A stretch of 26,000 bases of DNA from an uncultured Chloroflexota bacterium. GTDB taxonomy: Bacteria > Chloroflexota > Limnocylindria > Limnocylindrales > Limnocylindraceae. The stretch lies in the NCBI GenBank assembly GCA_903851225.1, contig CAINNT010000183.1:1-26000 (forward strand), in the 5' to 3' direction. The notes under the pieces are model-generated. The model was not told the origin of the DNA, made no database searches, and was given only the letters and a program-made list of their open reading frames with translations. Of the stretch, positions 14,082-22,260 are shown piece by piece. Position 1 is the first letter of the stretch, and the number at the start of each line of letters is the position of its first letter. A program made the position numbers and the translations under genes.

Positions 14082-15010
14082 GCGTTTCAAAAGTCGCTGA
14101 CATGCGCACGGCAATCGCCGCGAATGTGCACGACGGTGACACGGTTGCCATCGAGGGGTTCACGCACTGCATCTCGTTTGCCGCTGGGCACGAGATCATT
14201 CGACAGAAGCGCCGCAACCTGACGTTGGCGCGCATGACACCTGATCTGGTGTACGACCAGATGGTTGCCGCCGGCTGCGCCACGAAGCTGATCTTCAGCT
14301 GGCTCGGCAATCCTGGCGTCGGCTCGCTCCATGCAATCCGCCGCCGCACGGAGCCGGGGGCGCTCGCGCCTGGCGAGACTCTCCTGGAGATCGAGGAGTA
14401 CAGCCACCACGGCATGGTCGGCCGCTATGTTGCCGGCGCGCATCGCCTTCCCTTCTATCCGCTGCGCAGCTACTCCGAGAGCGACCTGCCGAAGGTGAAC
14501 CCGCTGATTCGCACGGTGCAGAGCCCATTCGGTGGCGAAGAGGTCTACGCAGTGCCACCGCTCAACCCTGACGTCACGATCATCCATGCGCAACGCGCCG
14601 ACGCCGAGGGGAACGTCCAGATGTGGGGCCTGCTCGGCTGCCAGAAAGAGGCGGCCTTCGCCGCGAAGCGCGTGATCGCGGTGGTCGAAGAGATCGTGCC
14701 GACGAGCGTGATTCGCGCCGACCCGAATCGCACGATCATCCCCGGTCTCATCGTCGACGCCGTCGTCTGCGAGCCGTTTGGCGCGCACCCGTCGTACGTT
14801 CAAGGTTCGTACGACCGCGACAATGCCTTCTACCGTGAGTGGGACACCATCAGCCGTGATGCCGCCGCCACCGAGGCGTGGCTACAGGAGTGGGTCTACG
14901 GCGTACCGGATCGTGCCGCCTACGTGGCGAAGTTCGGCAGCGAGTACTTCAAGGGGCTGACGCCGACGAGCGCCCCATCTGGTTCGGTCGACTACGGAGA
15001 CTACCGATGA
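14078..15010 (+). CDS. CoA-transferase subunit A, glutaconate-CoA-transferase type
   Basis: A 310-residue alpha subunit of a family I CoA-transferase. The N-terminal VADMRTAIAANVHDGDTVAIEGFTHCISFAAGHEIIRQKRRNLTLARM matches the family start, and DLVYDQMVAAGCATKLIFSWLGNPGVGSLHAIRR the glutaconate-transferase branch rather than the SCOT/AtoD branch. PPLNPDVTIIHAQRADAEGNVQMWG is the conserved late motif. AGGAG lies seven bases upstream of ATG. It overlaps subunit B by four bases (ATGA). Together they move CoA from acetyl-CoA or succinyl-CoA to a carboxylic acid; placed among aminotransferases, the acid is probably derived from an amino acid. A ring-opening hydrolase of the IpdAB type is less likely because the B subunit keeps its catalytic Glu. 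Confidence 0.87.
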   Translation: MSVSKVADMRTAIAANVHDGDTVAIEGFTHCISFAAGHEIIRQKRRNLTLARMTPDLVYDQMVAAGCATKLIFSWLGNPGVGSLHAIRRRTEPGALAPGETLLEIEEYSHHGMVGRYVAGAHRLPFYPLRSYSESDLPKVNPLIRTVQSPFGGEEVYAVPPLNPDVTIIHAQRADAEGNVQMWGLLGCQKEAAFAAKRVIAVVEEIVPTSVIRADPNRTIIPGLIVDAVVCEPFGAHPSYVQGSYDRDNAFYREWDTISRDAAATEAWLQEWVYGVPDRAAYVAKFGSEYFKGLTPTSAPSGSVDYGDYR

Positions 15011-15789
15011 GCGGAAAACGCCCGGCGAGCAAGAGCGAGCTCATGGTGGTTGCCTCAGCGCACGCCCTGACGGGAAAGCGCGTCTGCTTTGTGGGGGTCG
15101 GCCTCCCGAACATCGCAGTCAATCTTGCCAAGCGGACGGTTGCACCAGAGATGGAGCTCGTCTATGAAGCGGGAGTCTTCGGCGCCAATCCGGCACGACT
15201 CCCACTTTCGATTGGTGATCCAACGATCGTGACGGGCTCTACCGCAACCGTCTCCATGCACGACCTCTTCGGTCTCTACTTGCAGGGGGGTCGCATTGAT
15301 GTCGGCTTCCTCGGTGGTGCACAGATCGATCGGTTCGGCAACCTAAACACGACAGTGATCGGTGACTACGCTGCGCCAAAGACGCGTCTCCCAGGGTCAG
15401 GCGGCGCCTGTGAGATCGCGATTAACGCCAAAGAGATTCTGGTGATCATGCGCCAGAGCACGCGGAGCTTTGTGAAGGAACTCGACTTCCGCACCTCTCC
15501 CGGAAACCTCGGCGGTGCTGTCACGGCCGCAAAAACTCGTGCGGCGCAGGGGTGGGGTGGTAGCGGACCATCGGGAGTGATTACCGATCTTGGCGTCTAC
15601 GGATTCGATGACGATGGTGAGATGGCACTGCGCAGCTTGCACCCTGGCGCAACCCTTGATGAGGTGCGCGCGTCGATTGGTTGGGAGATCCGCATTCCAC
15701 ACAACGTCCCCGCGACGCCGGCACCGACTGACGAAGAGCTGCGACTGATTCGTGAGGAGCTCGATCCAACAGGTGCATACGTTTCGTGA
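15007..15789 (+). CDS. CoA-transferase subunit B, glutaconate-CoA-transferase type
   Basis: A 260-residue beta subunit carrying the catalytic residue. Glu54 lies in LVYEAGVFGANPARLPLS, the same position as the catalytic beta-Glu54 of the Acidaminococcus fermentans glutaconate CoA-transferase that forms the acyl-glutamyl intermediate. GAQIDRFGNLNTTVIGDY (104-121) and GSGGACEIAINAKE are further family motifs. Start ATG 15007 overlaps the TGA of subunit A; the open frame continues upstream to 14878, but that part is the other gene's sequence in a wrong frame. The stop overlaps the GTG start of the next gene. Partner and order make a two-subunit enzyme certain; acyl substrate unknown. Confidence 0.87.
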   Translation: MSGKRPASKSELMVVASAHALTGKRVCFVGVGLPNIAVNLAKRTVAPEMELVYEAGVFGANPARLPLSIGDPTIVTGSTATVSMHDLFGLYLQGGRIDVGFLGGAQIDRFGNLNTTVIGDYAAPKTRLPGSGGACEIAINAKEILVIMRQSTRSFVKELDFRTSPGNLGGAVTAAKTRAAQGWGGSGPSGVITDLGVYGFDDDGEMALRSLHPGATLDEVRASIGWEIRIPHNVPATPAPTDEELRLIREELDPTGAYVS

Positions 15790-17120
15790 GTAGCGGCAAG
15801 ATCTTCAGTCGCGGCGGTCCTGCGCTCCCCGTCGCCGCAACTGGTGACGGCGCGTACATCACCGACAACACTGGGCGTCGCTACCTCGATGCCGCTGGCG
15901 GCGCGATCGTGGTGGGCATCGGTCACGGACGTCGCGCCGTTGCCGATGCCGCCGCTTCGCAGATGGAAAAGATTGCCTACGCCCATGGGAGTGCCTTCAC
16001 CGCCGAGGCTCTCGATGCGTGGGCGAGCGAGATCGGCCCTCTGCTGCCGATGCGTGACCCCTCGCTCTATCCAGTCTCTGGCGGTTCCGAGGCGGCTGAG
16101 ACGGCGCTCAAGATGGTGCGCGCCTACTGGCTCGCGCAGGGCGAGCCCGATCGCACCGTGGTGGTGAGCCGTTGGGGGAGTTATCACGGCAACACGTTGG
16201 GCGCGCTCGACCTCTCCGGTCGAACCGGCCTGCGCCGACCGTATGAGCCGTGGCTCGGACGCTTCGAGCATGTTTCGGCCCCGTATACCTATCGGGCAGG
16301 ACTTGACGGTGCGAACGCGATTGGCAGCGGCGCCGAGGCGGTCGCCGAACTTGATGCGCTGCTTACGCGCGTTGGCCCAGGACGCATCGCCGCCTTTGTT
16401 GCGGAGCCGATCGCCGGTGCGACGCTCGCCGCCGCCGTGCCACCCGACGACTACTGGCCCGCAGTGAGCGCCTGGTGTGCGCGCAACAAGGTGCTGCTCG
16501 TTGCCGATGAGGTGATGACCGGATTCGGCCGAACGGGAACCTGGTTCGGCGTAAATCATTGGAACCTGCAGCCAGATCTGCTGCTCGCCGCAAAGGGCGT
16601 AACCAGCGGCTACTGGCCGTTCGGCTTCGTTGCTGCCGCAGCGCATGTTGCTGAGCCGATCTTGGCGAGCGGATTCGTCCACGGATTCACCTACAGCCAT
16701 TCGATTCCTGGCGCCACCGTCGCCCGCTCGGTGCTGAAGATCCTGCGCGACGAGAATCTCATTGAGACCGCCGCATCACGAGGTGACCAGCTGCGCGCGG
16801 CGCTTAGCGCGGAGCTCGCCGACGATCCATGGGTCGGTGAGATTCGCGGGCGCGGACTCCTCCTCGGAGTAGAGCTGGTTGCCGATCGTGCGAACAAGGC
16901 GCCACATGCTCGTGCTAAGCGCGTCACCGAACGTGTGGTAGCGCGGGCGAAGAACACAACCGATGTCGGACTCCTGCTCTACAGCGCAACAGGTCAAGCG
17001 AACGGCGTTGACGGCGATCAGCTCGTGATCGGCCCACCGTTCGTCATCGGCGACGAAGAGATCTCACGCATTGCCCGCGGGACCGCCGCAGCGATCCGTG
17101 CGGTGCGAGACGAGGCCTAG
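15786..17120 (+). CDS. Class III PLP aminotransferase (second in cluster)
   Basis: A 444-residue fold-type I PLP enzyme, distinct from the one at 12731. SGGSEAAETALKMVRAYW is at 98-115, SYHGNTLGALDLSGR at 132-146, AEPIAG at 206-211, Asp241 in VADEVMTGFGRTGTW, and Lys270 in LLAAKGVTSGYWPFG. The YHGNT and TSGYWP patterns resemble omega-amino acid/pyruvate aminotransferases (beta-alanine, taurine, putrescine, YhxA-like). The GTG start overlaps the CoA-transferase B stop (GTGA), so it is translationally coupled; together these genes likely transaminate an amine or beta-amino acid and activate its acid product. Stop overlaps that of the opposing OsmC gene. Substrate not assignable from sequence. 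Confidence 0.87.
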   Translation: MSSGKIFSRGGPALPVAATGDGAYITDNTGRRYLDAAGGAIVVGIGHGRRAVADAAASQMEKIAYAHGSAFTAEALDAWASEIGPLLPMRDPSLYPVSGGSEAAETALKMVRAYWLAQGEPDRTVVVSRWGSYHGNTLGALDLSGRTGLRRPYEPWLGRFEHVSAPYTYRAGLDGANAIGSGAEAVAELDALLTRVGPGRIAAFVAEPIAGATLAAAVPPDDYWPAVSAWCARNKVLLVADEVMTGFGRTGTWFGVNHWNLQPDLLLAAKGVTSGYWPFGFVAAAAHVAEPILASGFVHGFTYSHSIPGATVARSVLKILRDENLIETAASRGDQLRAALSAELADDPWVGEIRGRGLLLGVELVADRANKAPHARAKRVTERVVARAKNTTDVGLLLYSATGQANGVDGDQLVIGPPFVIGDEEISRIARGTAAAIRAVRDEA

Positions 17121-17551
17121 TCGGGAATCGAGAGCGTGATCTCGACGTTCCCAGCCAGGGCTGCGGAGATAGGGCATCCGCCCTTCGCAGCTTCGGCAAG
17201 CTCCGCAAATTTGTCGTAATCGAGGCCGGGGACCTCGCCCCGCAGGGTGAGCGCTGATTTCGTGACGCGCCAACCCGCTTCGACCTTCTCAAAGGTCACC
17301 GTTGCCGAAACGTCGAGGTGCTTCGCTGGTGTGTTGTTGCGCGCGAGACCGCCTGAGAGGGCCATCGCAAAGCACGATGCGTGCGCCGCCGCAAGCAACT
17401 CCTCGGGAGAGGTTGCGCCGCCATGTGCCTCTGATCGACGTGGCCAACTCACTGGCAGCCTGCCAATCGCACCACTCTCAAACGAGGTGATCGCCCCCGA
17501 ACCCTCGAGAAGCGTTCCGTCCCATACCGCGGTCGCCGTTCGTGTGGTCAT
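17117..17551 (-). CDS. OsmC-family organic hydroperoxide reductase
   Basis: A 144-residue thiol peroxidase protecting against organic hydroperoxides. The redox pair is Cys60 in EELLAAAHASCFAMALS and Cys126 in AAKGGCPISAAL, one residue off the C59/C125 spacing of E. coli OsmC. The SPEELL Glu and the Arg pair at 38-39 are the expected activating residues. The N-terminal TATAVWDGTLLEGSG and the length are typical of the OsmC rather than Ohr branch. A G-rich ribosome site, AAGGGGGG, lies six bases before ATG. It diverges from an RND pump across 113 bp. Confidence 0.92.
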   Translation of the reverse strand: MTTRTATAVWDGTLLEGSGAITSFESGAIGRLPVSWPRRSEAHGGATSPEELLAAAHASCFAMALSGGLARNNTPAKHLDVSATVTFEKVEAGWRVTKSALTLRGEVPGLDYDKFAELAEAAKGGCPISAALAGNVEITLSIPD

Positions 17552-17606
17552 GATTAACCCCCCTTAACGATCCTTCAGCCCCGCAGCATCCTCGGCGGGA
17601 TTCCGC

Positions 17607-17636
17607 GATACTACGCCTGCTGGGCTCTGCTGCCCA
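17607..17636 (+). promoter_or_regulatory. Possible promoter with 5'-terminal stem-loop for the RND pump
   Basis: GATACT at 17607-17612 is followed by seven bases to a predicted +1 near 17620. TGGGC (17621-17625), six-base loop, GCCCA (17632-17636) makes a 5-bp stem starting one base into the transcript. Ribosome site AGGGGGG lies four bases before ATG 17665. Confidence 0.35.
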
Positions 17637-17664
17637 CTCCAACCGGCGCATAGAGGGGGGTTCC

Positions 17665-20600
17665 ATGTTCTTCCTGACCAAGCTCGCGGTCGCTCGACGC
17701 AGTGTGACCATCCTGATCGCACTCGCAATCTTCGGCGGGGGCGCAGCGAGCTGGGGAAGCCTGAAGCAGGAGCTGCTTCCAAACATCGACTTCCCGATCG
17801 TCACGATCATTGCCCCATACCCCGGGGCAGGCACCGCCGATGTCGCCGAGCAGGTAGCCGCGCCGATTGAGGCCGCCGTCGCCTCAGTGGCTGGCGTTGA
17901 GTCGCTTCGCTCCGTTTCAACGACCGGCCTCGGCTTTGTCTCCGCGCAGTTCGCCTACGGGAGCGACGTCAAGGAGATCCTTCGTCAGATTGAAACTGCC
18001 ATCGCCAGTTCCCGCCTCCCGACAGGCGTAACCCCAGTCGTTCGCAACTTCAACATCAACTCATCTGCCGTCGTGATTGCCACTCTCACCCCGAAGGGTG
18101 AGACAACCCTCACAGAGCTTGCAGCTCTCGCGCAGAGCGAGCTGATGCCGAGTCTTCGGGGCATCGGCGGCATCTCCGCGGCGGATCTCTCGGGCGGCGT
18201 CGAGACGCAGGCGTTTATTCAGCTCGACGCGGCGAAACTTGCCGCTACCGGCGTCGGCATGTCGCAGGTGCAGGGTCTCATTCAGGCGAACAACCTGACC
18301 TATCCGGGCGGCCAACTCCCAGTCGGCACCAGCCTGGTGCCCGTCTCGGCAACCGGCCGCTTCACCTCGGTTGCTGATCTGGAAAACCTCATTGTCGGCG
18401 GCGGCGTGACCCCAGCTGGGCAGCCGTACCCAATCTTCTTGAAGGATGTCGCGACCGTCTCGCTCGCCGAGGTGCACACCACCGGCTGGTCCGAGACGAA
18501 CGGGACCCCGGGCCTGACCATTAGCGTCAGCAAGTCGGCCGATGCGAACACCGTCACCACCGCGCAGGACTCAATCGCCGCGATCGAAGAGTTTGCCGCC
18601 GCGCACGATGCGCAGGTCAAGCACTCGATCGTGACCGACTCGTCGATCTTCATCCTGGAGTCAATCGACGCGCTCGTGAAGGAGGGTGGCCTCGGGGCGG
18701 CCTTCGCCGTTGTTGTCATCTTCATCTTCTTGCTCAACCTTCGGTCAACCATCGTTGCCGCCGTGAGCATCCCGCTCAGCGTCTTGGCGGCGATCATTCT
18801 GATGTCGACCACCGGCATCACCATCAACATCATGACCCTCGGTGGACTCGCGGTGGCGGTTGGCCGCGTCGTTGACGACTCCATCGTGGTCCTCGAGAAC
18901 ATCTACCGTCACCGCAGCCAGGGTGAGCCCATCGGCGAAGCGGTGCTGAACGGCACGCGCGAGGTCTCTTCGGCGATCACCAGCTCGACCATCACGACGA
19001 TTGCAGTCTTCTTGCCGCTCGGCGTCGTGGGTGGTCTGATCAGCCAGTTCTTCCTCCCATTCGCGCTCACGGTTACGTACGCGCTGCTTGCATCTCTGGT
19101 TGTCGCGCTTACCGTCATTCCAGTCCTCGCATACTTCTTGGTCAAGGTGAAGGGTTCCAAGGCGACCATTCCATATGCCGTCGACACCGACCACGAAGAG
19201 GTCTCCATTTGGGGACGTCTCTATCTTCCAGTGCTCGGGCTTGCGCTGCGACGTCGCGCCACGAAGTTCGCCACGCTGTTGATTGCGTTCACCCTCTTCA
19301 TTGGGGCAACCTCACTTGCGGGCGCAATCCCCACTCAGTTCCTGAATAGCGGGAGCGAGAAGGTGCTGACGGTAACGGTGAATCCGCCGCTCGGCACCTC
19401 CACCGAGCGCGTCTTGACGCGCAGCCGAGTCGCCTACGAAATTCTTGCCAAGGACGGAACGGTGGAACTGGTAACCACCTCAATCCCGAGTGCCGATGCG
19501 ACCGGGACGCAGACGCTCGTTGCCGCGACTACTGGGCGCGCGCCGAACGCCGCACGCATGACGGTCGTTCTCAGTGCCGATACGGACCTTGCCGAAGCGA
19601 AGACTCGGCTGGCGGAATCACTCGCCGAGGTGGGCACGCAGGGGTGGACCGTGACGGTGGAAGAGATCGGCTTTGCCGCCGGCTCCAACGCCATTTCGGT
19701 GATCGTCACCGGCGATCGCGCCTCGGATGTTGAGGCAGCTTCCGACCTCATCGTCACCACGCTCGCCGCCAACAGCGACCTCGCGAACGTCAAGAGCGAT
19801 CTTGTGAAGGCGGGTCGTCAGATCGAGATCACCGTCAATCCGTCAGCGGCCGCTGCGGCTGGACTCTCCGCGGCCCAGGTGGCGGGTGAGGTGCGCAATC
19901 TCCTCGTGGGTTCGCAGCTTGGGCAGATTACGATCGACGGAGCGAAGGTCAACCTCTCGCTCAAGATCGACAGCAGCTCCGTCAGCGACATCACAGAGCT
20001 CGGCGCGTACCTCGTGGGCAGCACGCAGAAGGTCCCGCTCAGCAGCATCGCAACGATCGAGGAGCTCTCGGTTCCATCGAGCATCACCCGCATCGACCAG
20101 TCACTTGCCGCCAACGTGACCGGTGAGATCGCAGTGGCCGACACCGGCGCAGTCAATGCCGCCGTGAAGAACGCGGTCACCGACCTTCAGGATGCAGGGA
20201 AGCTGAGCAACGTCAAGGTGCGCCTCGCCGGCGTGACCGAACAGCAGAACGAGTCCTTCAGCGGCCTCTTCACGGCGATGGCCGTTGCGATCTTGCTCGT
20301 GTACCTCACGATGGTGCTCGTCTTCAATTCGCTGGTGGACCCGCTCGTCATCATGTTCAGCTTGCCCCTGGCCGTGATCGGTGCCTTCCCGGCGTTGCTC
20401 ATCACGAACCGCCCGATCGGCATCTCGGCGCTCATCGGGTTCCTGATGTTGATCGGCATCGTGGTGACGAACGCCATCGTGCTGCTCGACCGTGTGGAGC
20501 AGCTGCGCCATGAGGGGGTGCCAACGAAAGATGCCCTGCTGCGCGCTGGCGCAACTCGTGTACGCCCGATCCTCATGACGGCGGTCGCAACGATCTTGGC

Positions 20601-20784
20601 GCTTCTGCCGCTCGCGGCAGGGCCAAGCGAAGGCTCGATTATCGCCGCCGAGCTCGGCACGGTGGTGATCGGTGGACTCCTCTCATCCACGCTCCTCACC
20701 CTGCTCGTGGTCCCGGTGGTGTACAGCTTGATTGATGGCCTCAAGCAGGGGCTATCGCGCGGCAATAGGGCAAAGTCGGCATAA
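17665..20784 (+). CDS. RND superfamily efflux permease (AcrB/SwrC-like, HAE1 type)
   Basis: A 1039-residue proton-driven exporter. The first helix (11-30) is followed by SLKQELLPNIDFPIVTIIAPYPGAG, the classic porter-domain opening. Six helices follow from about residue 340; the proton relay carries Asp404 and Asp405 in AVGRVVDDSIVVLENIYRHR, equivalent to AcrB Asp407/Asp408. A second porter half spans 560-860, and the final helices hold LPLAVIGAFPALLITNRPIGISALIGFLMLIGIVVTNAIVLLDR and TVVIGGLLSSTLLTLLVVPVVYSLID. The GRVVDD Arg is unusual where AcrB has Leu. No membrane-fusion protein or outer-membrane channel is adjacent, so it may work alone as SwrC-type pumps of monoderm bacteria do. Substrate unknown. 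Confidence 0.94.
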   Translation: MFFLTKLAVARRSVTILIALAIFGGGAASWGSLKQELLPNIDFPIVTIIAPYPGAGTADVAEQVAAPIEAAVASVAGVESLRSVSTTGLGFVSAQFAYGSDVKEILRQIETAIASSRLPTGVTPVVRNFNINSSAVVIATLTPKGETTLTELAALAQSELMPSLRGIGGISAADLSGGVETQAFIQLDAAKLAATGVGMSQVQGLIQANNLTYPGGQLPVGTSLVPVSATGRFTSVADLENLIVGGGVTPAGQPYPIFLKDVATVSLAEVHTTGWSETNGTPGLTISVSKSADANTVTTAQDSIAAIEEFAAAHDAQVKHSIVTDSSIFILESIDALVKEGGLGAAFAVVVIFIFLLNLRSTIVAAVSIPLSVLAAIILMSTTGITINIMTLGGLAVAVGRVVDDSIVVLENIYRHRSQGEPIGEAVLNGTREVSSAITSSTITTIAVFLPLGVVGGLISQFFLPFALTVTYALLASLVVALTVIPVLAYFLVKVKGSKATIPYAVDTDHEEVSIWGRLYLPVLGLALRRRATKFATLLIAFTLFIGATSLAGAIPTQFLNSGSEKVLTVTVNPPLGTSTERVLTRSRVAYEILAKDGTVELVTTSIPSADATGTQTLVAATTGRAPNAARMTVVLSADTDLAEAKTRLAESLAEVGTQGWTVTVEEIGFAAGSNAISVIVTGDRASDVEAASDLIVTTLAANSDLANVKSDLVKAGRQIEITVNPSAAAAAGLSAAQVAGEVRNLLVGSQLGQITIDGAKVNLSLKIDSSSVSDITELGAYLVGSTQKVPLSSIATIEELSVPSSITRIDQSLAANVTGEIAVADTGAVNAAVKNAVTDLQDAGKLSNVKVRLAGVTEQQNESFSGLFTAMAVAILLVYLTMVLVFNSLVDPLVIMFSLPLAVIGAFPALLITNRPIGISALIGFLMLIGIVVTNAIVLLDRVEQLRHEGVPTKDALLRAGATRVRPILMTAVATILALLPLAAGPSEGSIIAAELGTVVIGGLLSSTLLTLLVVPVVYSLIDGLKQGLSRGNRAKSA

Positions 20785-20799
20785 GAGGGGCACCTGCCC

Positions 20800-20824
20800 A
20801 ATCCTGATACGATCAGTCGGGATT
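20800..20824 (+). promoter_or_regulatory. sufB promoter with inverted-repeat operator candidate
   Basis: CTGAT-ACG-ATCAG (20804-20816) is a perfect 5-bp-arm inverted repeat overlapping the -10 TACGAT (20808-20813). A wider imperfect repeat joins AATCC (20800-20804) to GGATT (20820-20824). The right half, AGTCGGGATTA, resembles half-sites of IscR/Rrf2-type regulators. The resemblance is by eye only. In the leader, TTACC (20823-20827) can pair with GGTAA (20843-20847), touching the SD. Confidence 0.45.
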
Positions 20825-20856
20825 ACCCCGCATGATCACGCAGGTAAGGAGGCTCC

Positions 20857-22260
20857 ATGACGATCGCCAAGGAGACGGTTCGCGACGAACGGGAGCAGTA
20901 CGCCTTCCACGATGACATCGCCTACCTGCGCGAGACAAAGGCGGGTCTCACCGAGGCGACCGTGCGGGAGATCTCGGAGACAAAAGGGGAACCAGCCTGG
21001 ATGCTGGAGTATCGCCTCCGCGCCTTCAAGCACTTTGAGGGGCGGGCGATGCCGATGTGGGGCGGCGACCTGACAAAACTCGACTTCTCGAAGATCGTCT
21101 ACTACCGAAAGCCTTCTGAGCGCGAAGAGAAGTCCTGGGACGACGTCCCAGACCAGATCAAGAAGACGTTTGAGCGACTCGGCATTCCCGAGGCGGAGCG
21201 CAAGTTCCTCTCCGGCGTCGGTGCGCAGTACGACTCCGAGGTCGTCTACCACTCCGTTCGCGAAGATCTCGAGAAGCTCGGCGTGGTCTTCATGGGCACG
21301 GATCAGGGGATGAAGGAGTACCCAGAGATCTTCAAGAAGTACTTCGGAACCGTTGTGCCAGCAGAAGACAACAAGTTCGCCGCGTTGAATTCGGCCGTCT
21401 GGTCGGGCGGATCATTCGTGTACGTGCCGAAGGGTGTCGATGTGCCGCTCCCGCTGCAGGCCTACTTCCGCATCAACGGCCAGAACACCGGGCAATTCGA
21501 GCGCACGCTCATTGTTGTCGATGAGGGCGCTAGCCTGCACTACATTGAAGGTTGCACCGCGCCAAATTGGGCGACCGACTCGCTGCACGTTGCGGTCGTC
21601 GAGGTCATCGCGCTTCCCGGAGCGAAGGTGCGCTACACCACGATTCAGAATTGGTCGAACGATGTCTACAACCTGGTGACGAAGCGTGCACACGCGCACG
21701 CTGGTGCAACCGTCGAGTGGATCGACGCAAACACCGGCGCGCAGCTCACCATGAAGTACCCGGGCATCTACCTGCTGGGGGAGAAGGCTCACGCTGAAAT
21801 CGTCTCCGTTGCCGTTGCCTCGAAGGGGCAGCACCAGGACACCGGTGCGAAGGCGGTGCACCTTGCACCAAACACCACCAGCCGAATCGTTGGCAAGTCC
21901 GTCAGCAAAGATGGTGGGGTTTCCACCTACCGCGGTACCGTTCGCGTGGCTCCTGGTGCAACAGGCGTTACCACCAGCGTTCGCTGCGACGCGCTGATCC
22001 TCGATGAAGGGAGTCGCTCGGAGACGTATCCCTATATCGATATCCAAGAGGACGACACCTCGATGAGCCACGAGGCCACGGTGGGGCGCGTTTCCGATGA
22101 CCAGATCTTCTACCTGATGAGTCGGGGAATGACAGAGAACGAGGCAACGAATCTCATCGTGCAGGGCTTCCTCGAGGTCTTCACCAAGGAGTTGCCGATG
22201 GAGTACGCCCTTGAGTTCAATCGGTTGATTCGACTTGAGATGGAGGGGGCCCTCGGGTGA
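20857..22260 (+). CDS. sufB: Fe-S cluster assembly scaffold protein SufB
   Basis: A 467-residue scaffold protein of the SufBCD complex that builds nascent Fe-S clusters in the cytosol. GGSFVYVPKGVDVPLPLQAYFRIN (184-207) and the EGCTAP motif (Cys233) are family hallmarks. Cys377 in VRCDALIL and Glu406 in SMSHEATVGRV correspond in spacing (29 residues) to E. coli SufB Cys405 and Glu434, the assembly-site residues. The start is firm: AAGGAGG at 20846-20852, four bases before ATG. sufD follows with a GTGA overlap. sufC, normally part of the same operon, is not adjacent on either side. Confidence 0.97.
   Translation: MTIAKETVRDEREQYAFHDDIAYLRETKAGLTEATVREISETKGEPAWMLEYRLRAFKHFEGRAMPMWGGDLTKLDFSKIVYYRKPSEREEKSWDDVPDQIKKTFERLGIPEAERKFLSGVGAQYDSEVVYHSVREDLEKLGVVFMGTDQGMKEYPEIFKKYFGTVVPAEDNKFAALNSAVWSGGSFVYVPKGVDVPLPLQAYFRINGQNTGQFERTLIVVDEGASLHYIEGCTAPNWATDSLHVAVVEVIALPGAKVRYTTIQNWSNDVYNLVTKRAHAHAGATVEWIDANTGAQLTMKYPGIYLLGEKAHAEIVSVAVASKGQHQDTGAKAVHLAPNTTSRIVGKSVSKDGGVSTYRGTVRVAPGATGVTTSVRCDALILDEGSRSETYPYIDIQEDDTSMSHEATVGRVSDDQIFYLMSRGMTENEATNLIVQGFLEVFTKELPMEYALEFNRLIRLEMEGALG

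Noticed and set aside
13414..14415. Long open frame (333 codons) antisense across the first aminotransferase and CoA-transferase A
   Set aside because: It spans two well-supported genes on the other strand, is Ser/Arg/Pro-rich and has no motif.
14878..15006. An upstream extension of CoA-transferase subunit B by 43 codons
   Set aside because: The extra residues are the subunit A gene read out of frame (Arg/Gly-rich, no family match); the ATGA overlap at 15007 and Glu54 numbering support the shorter start.
15597..16700. Long open frame (367 codons) antisense to the second aminotransferase
   Set aside because: High-GC mirror of a clear PLP enzyme; low-complexity Arg/His-rich translation, no ribosome site and no recognisable domain.
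20788..20799. GGGCA-CC-TGCCC as a terminator for the RND gene
   Set aside because: The two-base loop cannot form a normal hairpin, and there is no T-run; it is only a short inverted repeat.
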